Below are positions 27,690 to 35,825 of a stretch of DNA of 64,000 nt, piece by piece. The translations under genes were made by a program, and so were the position numbers. Positions within the stretch are counted from its first letter, which is position 1, and each line of letters begins with the position of its first letter. Below the pieces are notes generated by a model. That model was not told the DNA's origin. It saw nothing but the letters and a program-made list of their open reading frames with translations, and ran no database searches. Source of the stretch: CAZTTH01 sp964615975 (GTDB lineage Bacteria > Verrucomicrobiota > Lentisphaeria > JABSQK01 > JAJFLO01); NCBI GenBank assembly GCA_964615975.1, contig CAZTTH010000003.1:1-64000 (forward strand), in the 5' to 3' direction.

Positions 27690-30557
27690 ATGGACGAATC
27701 ACGTTTCATCATCGGCATCGATTTGGGCACAACCAACACGGTGATGTATTACCTCGACACCGAGGAATCCACCCCGCGCATCAAGCCCTTCAAAATCCCC
27801 CAGTTTGTTGCGTCAGGCGAAGTCGACTCGCGGGTATTATTTCCTTCCTTTTGTTATCTCCCAACCATGGAAGAAAAAGCCAGTGGAATTGATAAACTTC
27901 CCTGGTCGGATGATCCCGCGGTAATGACTGGCGTCTGGGCCCGGGATCGTGGGGCAAGAACACCGACGCGAATCATTGCATCCACCAAGTCATGGCTGGC
28001 TCACGCCGGGGTGGATCGCCTGAAACCCATTCTACCTTGGGGCAGTGAATTAATCGAGGAAACTAAATCCCCAGTTGAGGTGTCAAGTCTGTATCTTCGC
28101 CATTTGAAAAATGCCTGGAACCATCACTTCAAAAACACCCGTGACCGCTTGGGGTCATGGTGTTATCTTGAAGATCAGCAGGTCATTATTACCATTCCAG
28201 CTAGTTTTGATGAAACGGCACGGCAATTGACGCTTGAGGCATCACTCCAGGCGGGTTATCAGCACGTCGTTTTAGTCGAAGAACCACTGGCAGCGTTTTA
28301 TTCCTGGTTATTCCGGCATGAAGACGATTGGTGCCAGCATTTGACTCCCGGAGAGAAAATTCTGGTGGTTGATATCGGTGGTGGCACGACAGATTTTACC
28401 ATCGTTACTCTGGATCATAATGAAACTTTGCGGCGCACCGCCGTTGGCGATCATCTGTTATTGGGCGGTGATAATTTAGACATGACCATCGCAAGAAAAA
28501 TTGAAAAACAATGGGGACAGACCCTATCCACTCACGAGTGGACCGGATTGTGTATGCGCTGTCGAGAAGCCAAGGAAACGTTACTCAGCAGTGATCAGGA
28601 GCAGGTCGAAATAACGCTGTTGATGCCAGGCAGTTCCGTACTGCGCAACCTGCGCAAGGCGATCCTGACGCGCGGGGATATTGAGACGATATTGGAAACC
28701 GGTTTTCTCCCGCAATGTCCAGCAGACTCCCAACTGAATGTCATGCGTTCCGGGATTCGCACCATGGGACTTCCCTACGCGACCAATCCAGCGATCACCG
28801 AGCATCTCCTGCTGTTTCTGCGCTATGCGGCCAAACTCTCCCATGATTCGACGATGGGTCCCGCCAGCGGCACGTTCAGCCAGACCCATTCCAGCCCCTC
28901 AGATATCACGCCGGCGGAATCGCCATATAAGCCCTCATCAACGCCGAGCATCGACAGCGAAACCGAGTCTCAAAGCATCCCGCGATTGTATCCTGGCAAA
29001 GTATTGTTTAATGGTGGCAGCATGATTCCAGAAAGCATACGTTCACGATTATTAACCGTGATTGCTTCCTGGTTTCCGGATTACCCGCCACCCCAGGAGA
29101 TTAAAGGCGAGGATTATTCTCTGGCCGTAGCCAATGGCGCGGTATATTATGGCTGGACTCGGAGAGGGAAAGGGGTGAAGGTTAAAAGTGGTATCGCCCG
29201 ATCGTTTTATTTGGAGACCCTGGATTCTGATGATCGCTCACGATACATCTGTGTCATGGCGCGTGACACCGATGAAAATCTGGTCATTCATATCCCCGGT
29301 CAATATACTCTTATGACCAACCAAAACGTGCAATTCAAATTGGCCAGTAGCGCCACCAGACTCCATGACCTTCCTGGAAACGTCGTTCCTGATAGCGATG
29401 AATTAACCTTTATCGCCCCCCTGATCACTCAACTACAGTATGGTAAAAGTGAGTGTAAAAGCCTCAAGGTTAAAATTTGCAGTCGACTGACTGAGGCCGG
29501 AACTCTGGCAATTGCCCTCCATTCTTGTTCGACCGAACACATTTGGCCATTACAATTTGACCTGCGCTCCATTCCCGAATCGACCTTATTATCCGGATCA
29601 TTCATCTCTTTCGATGCGCGCCAAATATCCACAGCCATGAAACATGTCACTCAGGCATTTCGTGATCAGCCTGGTAAAATCACCAGCCTGGTGGGCGACC
29701 TGGAAAAATACCTGGGACAGACTCGCGATCAGTGGCCGCTGATCTTCATACGGCAATTGGTCGATACGATGTTGCAGCTGCAGGAATTTCGCGGCCAGAC
29801 AGATGCTCATGAGACACGCTGGTATAATCTGATGGGACTGGCCATGAGACCTGGATTTGGAGATCCTTCCGATACGATCCGGATGCGGGAATTATGGAAA
29901 ATCTGGTTTCAGGAACCGGTTCATAAGCGTCAATCTCAAGTACTCGCGGAATGGTGGGTTTTATGGCGGCGAATCGCGCCGGGCCTCAAAAGCGGACAGC
30001 AAATTACCGTTGCCAATAAAGTGATTAAAATTCTTTGCCCACGAAACGAATACCGCTCTCATATTCGAGAAGGAGTACAGGCGCAAAAAGAAATGTGGCG
30101 TTGCCTGGGCGCGCTTGAACATTTGCCAGCAGATAAAAAAGCGGCAGTCGGAAATCTTTTACTGGGGCGGAAAGCCCCCTTGCAGGATTATGACTATTGG
30201 GTTCTGGCCCGGCTCGGAGCGCGAGTCCTCTTTCGTGCTCCCGCCAATACCATATTGCCAACCGGCGTGGCAGAAATCTGGATTAAGCAGCTTGCATCAA
30301 ATGCAACCGGAAGTTCCCCGCGCTCCATGCATTTGTTTGCGCTCGCGCGGATTGCGGCTCGATGCGGTGACCGCAAGTTGGATGTTCATCCGGCGGTGTA
30401 TCAGGAAGTCAGGGAATTTCTCACGCGACATAAGTGTCCCACACATTGGCTTGACAATATGGCGTCATCGATTCCTGACCACCAGCAAACAATGAAAGAA
30501 TTGCTGGTTGATTCGATACCCGTGGGATTAAAAATATCCTCATTCCATGAGGAATAA
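27690..30557 (+). CDS. Hsp70-family ATPase with long C-terminal extension (DUF3731-like)
   Basis: A 955-residue protein. The Hsp70/actin-like nucleotide domain occupies about residues 1-480: GIDLGTTNTVMY (phosphate 1), VVDIGGGTTDFTIV (phosphate 2), VLVEEPLAAFYSW and FNGGSMIPESIRSRL (adenosine). A Ser/Thr/Pro-rich insert lies before the adenosine motif (about 390-430). After it comes a beta-rich segment and then a helical C-terminal half of about 400 residues rich in Trp, like the DUF3731 extension of large bacterial Hsp70 homologues. It has no DnaK-type lid. It is probably a specialised chaperone or assembly ATPase. The next two genes follow on the same strand. Confidence 0.85.
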   Translation: MDESRFIIGIDLGTTNTVMYYLDTEESTPRIKPFKIPQFVASGEVDSRVLFPSFCYLPTMEEKASGIDKLPWSDDPAVMTGVWARDRGARTPTRIIASTKSWLAHAGVDRLKPILPWGSELIEETKSPVEVSSLYLRHLKNAWNHHFKNTRDRLGSWCYLEDQQVIITIPASFDETARQLTLEASLQAGYQHVVLVEEPLAAFYSWLFRHEDDWCQHLTPGEKILVVDIGGGTTDFTIVTLDHNETLRRTAVGDHLLLGGDNLDMTIARKIEKQWGQTLSTHEWTGLCMRCREAKETLLSSDQEQVEITLLMPGSSVLRNLRKAILTRGDIETILETGFLPQCPADSQLNVMRSGIRTMGLPYATNPAITEHLLLFLRYAAKLSHDSTMGPASGTFSQTHSSPSDITPAESPYKPSSTPSIDSETESQSIPRLYPGKVLFNGGSMIPESIRSRLLTVIASWFPDYPPPQEIKGEDYSLAVANGAVYYGWTRRGKGVKVKSGIARSFYLETLDSDDRSRYICVMARDTDENLVIHIPGQYTLMTNQNVQFKLASSATRLHDLPGNVVPDSDELTFIAPLITQLQYGKSECKSLKVKICSRLTEAGTLAIALHSCSTEHIWPLQFDLRSIPESTLLSGSFISFDARQISTAMKHVTQAFRDQPGKITSLVGDLEKYLGQTRDQWPLIFIRQLVDTMLQLQEFRGQTDAHETRWYNLMGLAMRPGFGDPSDTIRMRELWKIWFQEPVHKRQSQVLAEWWVLWRRIAPGLKSGQQITVANKVIKILCPRNEYRSHIREGVQAQKEMWRCLGALEHLPADKKAAVGNLLLGRKAPLQDYDYWVLARLGARVLFRAPANTILPTGVAEIWIKQLASNATGSSPRSMHLFALARIAARCGDRKLDVHPAVYQEVREFLTRHKCPTHWLDNMASSIPDHQQTMKELLVDSIPVGLKISSFHEE

Positions 30558-30759
30558 TTTTTTCTTGAGGCTGAGCGCTGGCTAGTTGCAGATTCTCTCT
30601 TTCTTCGTTACAAGCTTGACCAATATCAGTGATGCGATATATTCTAAGATTTCAAGTTAAGCATATATATCTTAGCGTTCGGATGGTGATGAATCTCAAA
30701 ACTCGATTCTGTCTTACCTGTCACAATTATAATTCTTAATTAAAGGCCATGTAAGGATA

Positions 30760-31407
30760 ATGAAAGCGGGAGAAGCTGCTGCCAATGATGAAACGGTAGT
30801 CCATAATAAATCCTCCAAATTACCGCCTCGCGATCAGCACCAAGACGAATGCGATAAAACCGTTGTTGCTTCCAATCGTCCGGCTTTGAATCCAGAGTTA
30901 GCCCAGGCAGAAGAAACTGCCGTGCGCACAAAAGCCATGAATGCAGTTGCTCCCTCTGATGATGATGATGATGACGCAAAAACGCTTATTCAACCCCCCA
31001 AAAAAACCCTAAAATCGACCGTCAAGGATGATCGTTTAAGCATGTCCACCATGCAGCTTGCCCGACGATCATTATCCGGGGATATGGCGATTGCTCAAAA
31101 TGCGTATCTGGAAGTGTATGGATTGAAATCCACCCCGGTTGGTTTTGACTTGAATGACAAGGAGTTTTTGATCGGACGCAATCAGGATTGCCATCTGATT
31201 TTGCCGCTCTATGGGGTATCACGGGTTCATTCACGGATTTATTTTATGAATGATGAGTATTATATTGAAGATATGAACAGTACGAATGGCACCTATGTGA
31301 ATGGCATTAAAATTCTCAAATGTGTTCTGCGTAATAACGACCAAATTGAGATTGGCGAGGCAAAAATCATATTCATTGAGGAACGGATGAGGAGGGTTTC
31401 AAAATAA
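30760..31407 (+). CDS. FHA-domain protein with four repeated Thr motifs in its tail
   Basis: A 215-residue protein. The C-terminal FHA domain (about 118-206) keeps all key residues: FLIGR (Arg140), SRVHSR, Asn174 and NGTYVNG. The N-terminal 95 residues are disordered, acidic and contain a six-Asp run coded by repeated GAT. Four similar motifs are spaced along it: DETVV (Thr12), DKTVV (Thr34), EETAV (Thr53) and AKTLI (Thr75). In GarA/OdhI-type proteins an N-terminal phospho-Thr motif binds the protein's own FHA domain, so a similar switch is possible. It overlaps the next gene by one base (TAATG). Confidence 0.88.
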   Translation: MKAGEAAANDETVVHNKSSKLPPRDQHQDECDKTVVASNRPALNPELAQAEETAVRTKAMNAVAPSDDDDDDAKTLIQPPKKTLKSTVKDDRLSMSTMQLARRSLSGDMAIAQNAYLEVYGLKSTPVGFDLNDKEFLIGRNQDCHLILPLYGVSRVHSRIYFMNDEYYIEDMNSTNGTYVNGIKILKCVLRNNDQIEIGEAKIIFIEERMRRVSK

Positions 31408-32300
31408 TGGCAGGCCGAGATGATCAAATAAAAGTTACTTTTTGGGGAACTCGCGGTTCGATTCCGACACCGGGGAGAACGACCGAAAAATATGGCGGCA
31501 ATACCCCCTGCGTGTCTGTGAGTTATCAGGATACCTACCTTATCATTGATGCCGGATCAGGGATTCGTAATTGCGGTTTGGAACTCTTGGCTAGTGATAG
31601 TGGCAAGAAACCTCTTACCTTGCACTTATTCCTGAGTCATACCCATTGGGATCACATTCAAGGATTGCCGTTCTTTGTTCCCGCCTATATCAAAGGGAAT
31701 AAAGTTGTCATTTATGGCAGTCCCAACAAGGAGCGATTCCTCGAATCCATTCTCAGCGATCAAATGGATACCCAATATTTCCCGGTGGGCATGTCGGCTC
31801 TCGCTGCCGATATCAGCATTAAGGAGCTCTCAGACGAGCCCATGAACATGGGCGGCATCATCGTCAACTGGCAGGAGCAGATTTATCATCCTGGTGGTTG
31901 CGTGCGTTATTGCTTCGGCCTTGATGGTCGCAAAGTCATCTACGCAAGCGACGTGGAATTGGATCAAATTTTTTACCCAACGAAAAAAACCGATGAAACT
32001 GAAATGCATGCCAAAGAGTACCTTGAATTCATTGAAGGCGCCGATTTATTGATCGCGGATGGACAATACACTCAGGAGGAATACAAAACCAAGGTGGGAT
32101 GGGGACACACATCTATAAACGTACTCATGGAAATTGCCTATAAGGCAAAAGTCAAACAACTCGCGTTCTTCCACCATGATCCTCAACATTCGGATAAATT
32201 CCTTAACGATCTATGGAATGAATTCAGTCCGCAATACCATACGGCTACTCCCCCAATGCATATTTTTTGGGCCCGCGAAGGCTTGACCATGCCCATTTAA
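31407..32300 (+). CDS. Metallo-beta-lactamase-fold hydrolase, PhnP/cyclic-nucleotide phosphodiesterase-like
   Basis: A 297-residue MBL-fold protein. The Zn motif HxHxDH appears as SHTHWDHIQGLPFF. The start KVTFWGTRGSIPTPG and GGNTPCVSV fit the subgroup with ribonuclease Z/PhnP-like phosphodiesterases often fused or linked to FHA and histidine kinase genes. Further metal ligands are in YASDVELD and FHHDPQHSD. GGAGGG precedes the ATG, which overlaps the FHA stop (TAATG), so the two are translated together. I infer hydrolysis of a phosphodiester signal or metabolite; substrate unknown. Confidence 0.86.
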   Translation: MAGRDDQIKVTFWGTRGSIPTPGRTTEKYGGNTPCVSVSYQDTYLIIDAGSGIRNCGLELLASDSGKKPLTLHLFLSHTHWDHIQGLPFFVPAYIKGNKVVIYGSPNKERFLESILSDQMDTQYFPVGMSALAADISIKELSDEPMNMGGIIVNWQEQIYHPGGCVRYCFGLDGRKVIYASDVELDQIFYPTKKTDETEMHAKEYLEFIEGADLLIADGQYTQEEYKTKVGWGHTSINVLMEIAYKAKVKQLAFFHHDPQHSDKFLNDLWNEFSPQYHTATPPMHIFWAREGLTMPI

Positions 32301-32605
32301 CAAATAAGGGCTACGCGCAGTGAAACCGACATGTAACCCCTCTGGTTGAATGAAGCCGCTCGGGGAAGTGGGGATAGGTCTTTTGATATGGAGTTTCGAC
32401 AGTTCAGCACTCTGTCTTAGCGGCATAAAAGGAGAGACACTGCCCATTCAAGAGTCGAATAACTCGAGAAATCTCCGTATGGAGTTCATGCTTGAGCCTG
32501 TCCCGCGGAGATCATTGCAGCATCCTGAAAAATAAACTCCATACCTCAGAGCTTGCCGTCTCACCGATTTATTGAGAAGCTACTCAGAAACAAAGAGGCG
32601 CCGCC
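32301..32605. other. Intergenic region between the MBL gene and the integrase remnant
   Basis: About 305 bases between converging genes. I see no gene and no attC-like heptamers (RYYYAAC...GTTRRRY). No clear terminator hairpin with a T run is present. Confidence 0.4.
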
Positions 32606-33595
32606 TCACAATCCGTCCAGCGGTCTGATGACCCCGCCCCGATTCAAAACATGCGTGTAAATCATGGTTGTGCTCACATCGGCTTGACCCAACAATTCCT
32701 GCACCGTCCGAATATCATAACCGTTTTGGAGTAAATGCGAGGCAAAACTGTGTCGAAACATGTGGCATGTGTCCGGTTTGTTCAAATCAGCCTTATTCCC
32801 GGCCACCGAAACCGCCATCTGGATGATGCCAGGATTCCAATGATGGCGACATGTTTGACCGTCGAGCGGATCCGTGGACAATCCTTCCGCCGGAAAAACA
32901 AATTGCCATTCCCATTTCAGGTTAGCTTTCGGATATTTATCAGCGAGTGCATGCGACAGATAAACATGTCCATATCCAGAGCGAAAATCATCCTCGTGGA
33001 GTCGTTTAACCTTCTCCAAATAATCGCGCAGCCTGCCATGAAGAGTTTGCTGACAAAGCGTATATCGATCTTTACTTACCTTTCCATCATGAATCGTCAA
33101 TAGTTGATTCGCAAAATCCAAGTCCTGCACCCGCAGTCGCAGAGATTCCATCAGCCTCAATCCCCCGGCATACTTCAATTTGGCGATGTTCAGATTCGTC
33201 CCTTTGATTTCGGTGAATAACAATTTGATTTCCTCTTTGCTCAGAACAGTGGAGAGTCATTGCGATCGTTTGGCGGGAAGGGAATGGCATGGATATTCTC
33301 CTCGAGCGGCAAGTCGAGAACTTTCCGATATAAGAATAAAATGGCGTTAAATGCCTGATTTTGTGTTGCCGCAGCCACCTCGCCATGAACTGCAAGATGA
33401 CTGAGAAAGGCTTCGATATGCGATTTATTCATTTCACTGGGATGGCTTTTTCCATGAAAAATAGATGTAACGAGCGATCCAGCCAAGATAAGATTTTTCG
33501 GTACGGAGAGAATAATGCTTCAACCGAATGATGCGACGAATTTCAGAGATCAATCGGTTTTGCTCAGAATGTGATTTGTTGAATTGAGGGCTCAT
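32606..33595 (-). pseudogene. intI: Integron integrase IntI-like tyrosine recombinase, inactivated
   Basis: On the minus strand from the ATG at 33595 the product starts with a SAM-like core-binding domain (LKHYSLRTEKSYLGWIARYIYF). It shifts frame at the five-A run 33457-33461 and continues FHGKSHPSEMNKSHIEAFLSHLA and TQNQAFNAILFLYR. It shifts again near 33271-33288, meets a TGA at 33257-33259 inside AKRSQ/LSTVLS, and then runs intact to 32606. The catalytic part keeps Arg (GGLRLMESLRLRVQDLDF), HxxR (HMFRHSFASHLL) and Tyr (MIYTHVLNRGG). The IntI-specific extra segment (KYPKANLKWEWQFVFP...STDP...CRHHW) separates it from XerC/D. Three lesions make it dead. It faces away from the cassettes, as in true integrons. 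Confidence 0.88.
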
Positions 33596-33684
33596 AAATT
33601 CTTTGTTTTCCGGTCATTTGATTTATTTGAAATCCGAGTTTAGGATCACCATTGTTTAGTAAAATATCGAATCGTTATATTTAA

Positions 33685-33743
33685 GCCTAACACCGCATTA
33701 CCGGTGATAGATTTGAATTTTTAGATCTAATCACTAGTTAGGC
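33685..33743 (+). other. attC recombination site 1 (59 bp)
   Basis: The outer heptamers are exactly complementary: GCCTAAC (33685-33691, RYYYAAC) and GTTAGGC (33737-33743, GTTRRRY). Inside, GGTGATAGAT pairs with ATCTAATCACT with one extrahelical T, as attC folding requires. The spacers are unequal (11 versus about 2 bases), which is unusual. It lies 90 bases after the integrase start and 38 bases before the YCII gene, where the end of a preceding (empty or lost) cassette would be. Confidence 0.62.
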
Positions 33744-33781
33744 CGCATACACGCATTGCAACCGTCGTTAATCTTTAGAGA

Positions 33782-34132
33782 ATGAACGCTATGGCTAAGT
33801 ACCTGATCTCCTTTCCCAGCGCGGCGATGATCGTGCCCGACAGCGAGTTGGAGGCGGTAGATCGCGACTCGCATGTTGTGATCGAAGAAGCTAAGGCTGC
33901 CGGCGTCTACGTTTTTGGCGGTGGCATCGACGAAGACGTGCCACCCGCGCTTGTCTCGGGCAACGGGGCCGTTGCCGAGGGCGGCTATCCTTGGGCGCCC
34001 TCGCTTAACGGCGGTTTTACCGTGTTAGAACTGCGCTCGCGCGACGAGGCTGTCGCGTGGGCCGCTCGCATTGCTAAGGCCTGCCGTTGTGATCAGGAGC
34101 TCCGCGTCTTCCTGTTCGATCCACAGTCCTGA
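33782..34132 (+). CDS. YCII/DGPF-family protein, integron cassette gene 1
   Basis: A 116-residue YCII-related protein of the dimeric alpha/beta barrel fold. YLISFPSAAMIVPDSE, KAAGVYVFGGGIDEDV, GYPWAPSLNGGFTVLELRSRDEAVAWAARIAKAC and the final ELRVFLFDPQS match the small YCII/DGPFAETKE proteins that are frequent in environmental integron cassettes. It is much richer in GC than its surroundings. It sits between attC1 and attC2 with short spacers and no promoter of its own visible, exactly a cassette layout. Biochemical role unknown. Start 33782 or Met4. Confidence 0.82.
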   Translation: MNAMAKYLISFPSAAMIVPDSELEAVDRDSHVVIEEAKAAGVYVFGGGIDEDVPPALVSGNGAVAEGGYPWAPSLNGGFTVLELRSRDEAVAWAARIAKACRCDQELRVFLFDPQS

Positions 34133-34160
34133 TGGCGGCACAGAGGGCTCTGAAAGTGCG

Positions 34161-34220
34161 GTCTAACATATCATTCAAGCCGAACCCGCTTGGCGGGTCG
34201 GCTTAATTCAAACATTCGAC
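34161..34220 (+). other. attC recombination site 2 (60 bp, aadA-type)
   Basis: It begins with GTCTAAC (34161-34167), followed by a strong imperfect hairpin: TCAAGCCGAACCCGC pairs with GCGGGTCGGCTTAA, with one extrahelical base. Layout and wording (TTCAAGCCGA...CGGCTTAATTCAA) closely match the classical 59-base elements of resistance cassettes such as aadA. The right core has decayed to ATTCGAC (34214-34220) in place of GTTAGAC, which should block recombination there. Confidence 0.85.
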
Positions 34221-34241
34221 CCGCAAGAATAACCACGTCTC

Positions 34242-34697
34242 ATGAGCAAAACCAAATCGCTGACAATGCACAATGTGGGTATCGTCGTACAAGACCTTGA
34301 TGCCGCCATTGAGTTCTTCACAGAGCTTGGCCTCGAACTTGAGGGACGCGCCCCAATTGAAGGTGCCTGGGCTGATAACGTCACAGGATTACGTGATATG
34401 CGCGTCGAAATCGCCATGATGCGAACACCAGACGGTCACAGTCGGCTTGAACTGTCTCGATTCCTCGCTCCGCCTGTAGTCGCCGATCATCGCACTGCCC
34501 CGGTGAACGCTCTCGGCTATCTACGGGTAATGTTTAACGTAGATGACCTTGACGACACGCTCGCACGCCTGCGCAAATACGGCGCGGAGGTCGTCGATCG
34601 AGTGGTTCAGTATGAAGAGACGTATCGCCTATGCTACATCCGAGGCCCTGAAGGAATTCTTATTGGACTTGCTCAAGATATCGGGCAGCAGAGTTAG
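34242..34697 (+). CDS. VOC/glyoxalase-fold protein, integron cassette gene 2
   Basis: A 151-residue single-chain VOC protein. It has two beta-alpha-beta-beta-beta modules: HNVGIVVQDLDAAIEFFTELGLELEGR, and YLRVMFNVDDLDDTLARLRKYGAEVVDRV with YIRGPEGILIGLAQDI. Metal-ligand positions are His10 region, Glu of LELSRF and Glu of GPEG. Such proteins include glyoxalases, extradiol dioxygenases and antibiotic-binding or -modifying proteins; the sequence does not choose. It starts 22 bases after attC2, is GC-rich like cassette 1, and is a common cassette gene type. No complete attC is visible after it, so the right end of the array is eroded. Confidence 0.84.
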   Translation: MSKTKSLTMHNVGIVVQDLDAAIEFFTELGLELEGRAPIEGAWADNVTGLRDMRVEIAMMRTPDGHSRLELSRFLAPPVVADHRTAPVNALGYLRVMFNVDDLDDTLARLRKYGAEVVDRVVQYEETYRLCYIRGPEGILIGLAQDIGQQS

Positions 34698-35049
34698 GCT
34701 CCCTCACAATAGACAAAGGCCGAACCAGATGGATAAGCGGGTAATGGGGGGTCACACCTACTCTTAGTAATTAAGGTACTGGGCCGTTATAACCGTTGAT
34801 GATGAAATAGATGGGATTGGGTGGGATTCGATCTTTTCCATCTGAGTTTTATAGCAAGAGAATGCGATAGCAATTTATCCTATAATAGGCAAAACCTATC
34901 AACGAAAGTTAAAACCCGAACCAAGCGATCAAGGGCATCGGCTCAACAGTCCATTTTTTGCAGTCAAGGTTCATCGGTTCGCCGTGCCTCATCTTTGAGT
35001 TCGATCGATCTCAGATTGCATAATAATTCCTTGAGGGTACCATTATTAA

Positions 35050-35289
35050 ATGAGTCCAACAGTTTTCAGACATGAAGGATATCGGTTCTTTTTCTTTTCA
35101 CGCTAAGAAAAACGGATTCATGTTCATGTGTATTGTGCCGATGGTGAAGCGAAGTTTTGGTTAACGCCGGAGATTGCCTTGGCGGAAAATCATGGTTTAA
35201 GCAGAAAACAAATTAACGAATTACGAAAGATCATTAAGGATCGTCATCATGAAATCACCAACGCTTGGAAAAAGCATTTCGGTAGTTGA
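35050..35289 (+). pseudogene. DUF4160 protein gene with an in-frame stop codon
   Basis: From ATG 35050 the frame reads MSPTVFRHEGYRFFFFSR, then TAA, then EKRIHVHVYCADGEAKFWL...LSRKQINELRKIIKDRHHEITNAWKKHF, ending at 35289. The two halves are one DUF4160 protein of 79 residues: the HVHV metal-like motif and the C-terminal helix are intact. The family normally has a sense codon (often Glu) at the TAA, so a single GAA-to-TAA change probably inactivated it. The gene overlaps the following DUF2442 gene by 41 bases. Paired DUF4160/DUF2442 genes are widespread and resemble toxin-antitoxin modules, though their activity is not established to my knowledge. Confidence 0.82.
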
Positions 35290-35539
35290 GGTCACAAATT
35301 TTTCCCCCAACGGGATTTGGTTATATGTAACAGAAAAGGAGTATTTTTTACCGTATGATCAATACCCTTGGTTTGAGAGGGCGACTGTCAAGCAGATATT
35401 TGATGTTCAATTGCTTCATGGATTTCATCTCTATTGGCCACAGTTGGATGTGGATCTTGAATTGAAATGTTTAGACACTCCCCACGCCTATCCGCTAAAA
35501 TGGAAGATCGAACCAGGGGATGGACTCAACCTACATTAA
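35249..35539 (+). CDS. DUF2442 protein
   Basis: A 96-residue protein of the DUF2442 family. Its motifs are ISVVEVTNFSPNGIWLYVTEKEYFLPYDQYPWFERATVKQIFDVQLLHGFHLYWPQLDVDLEL, with WPxLDxDL as the hallmark near the end of the domain. It is translated from within the 3' end of the DUF4160 pseudogene. The domain is intact. If it is the antitoxin-like half, its retention after loss of DUF4160 would be expected. That role is inference. Confidence 0.85.
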   Translation: MKSPTLGKSISVVEVTNFSPNGIWLYVTEKEYFLPYDQYPWFERATVKQIFDVQLLHGFHLYWPQLDVDLELKCLDTPHAYPLKWKIEPGDGLNLH

Positions 35540-35825
35540 GCCGCTCATCGCGGCTCCATTCCGGTGAGTCATCCTTGACGTTCGATCATTAAATTAGTTA
35601 CATTAATATTTTACACGAAATTTCAGCTCCGAGCCGAAGGCATGATTCTTGATCGGCAAACGCGCCCATTGATGGGATAGGTTAAAATAGATGAGATATA
35701 CCGGGATTCGCTATTTCATGAGAATAATTGGATGGATAAAGATTGGTTATATCGGATGAATGAAGGAAGCGCCCGAGGTATTTAGCCAAGGCAAAATGGT
35801 CGAAGAATTGGAAGCCAATTCAAGT

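Noticed and set aside
34693..34760. A third attC site after the VOC gene
   Set aside because: GTTAGGC overlaps the stop codon, but the left-core/right-core order and a hairpin are missing, so I only describe the right end as eroded.
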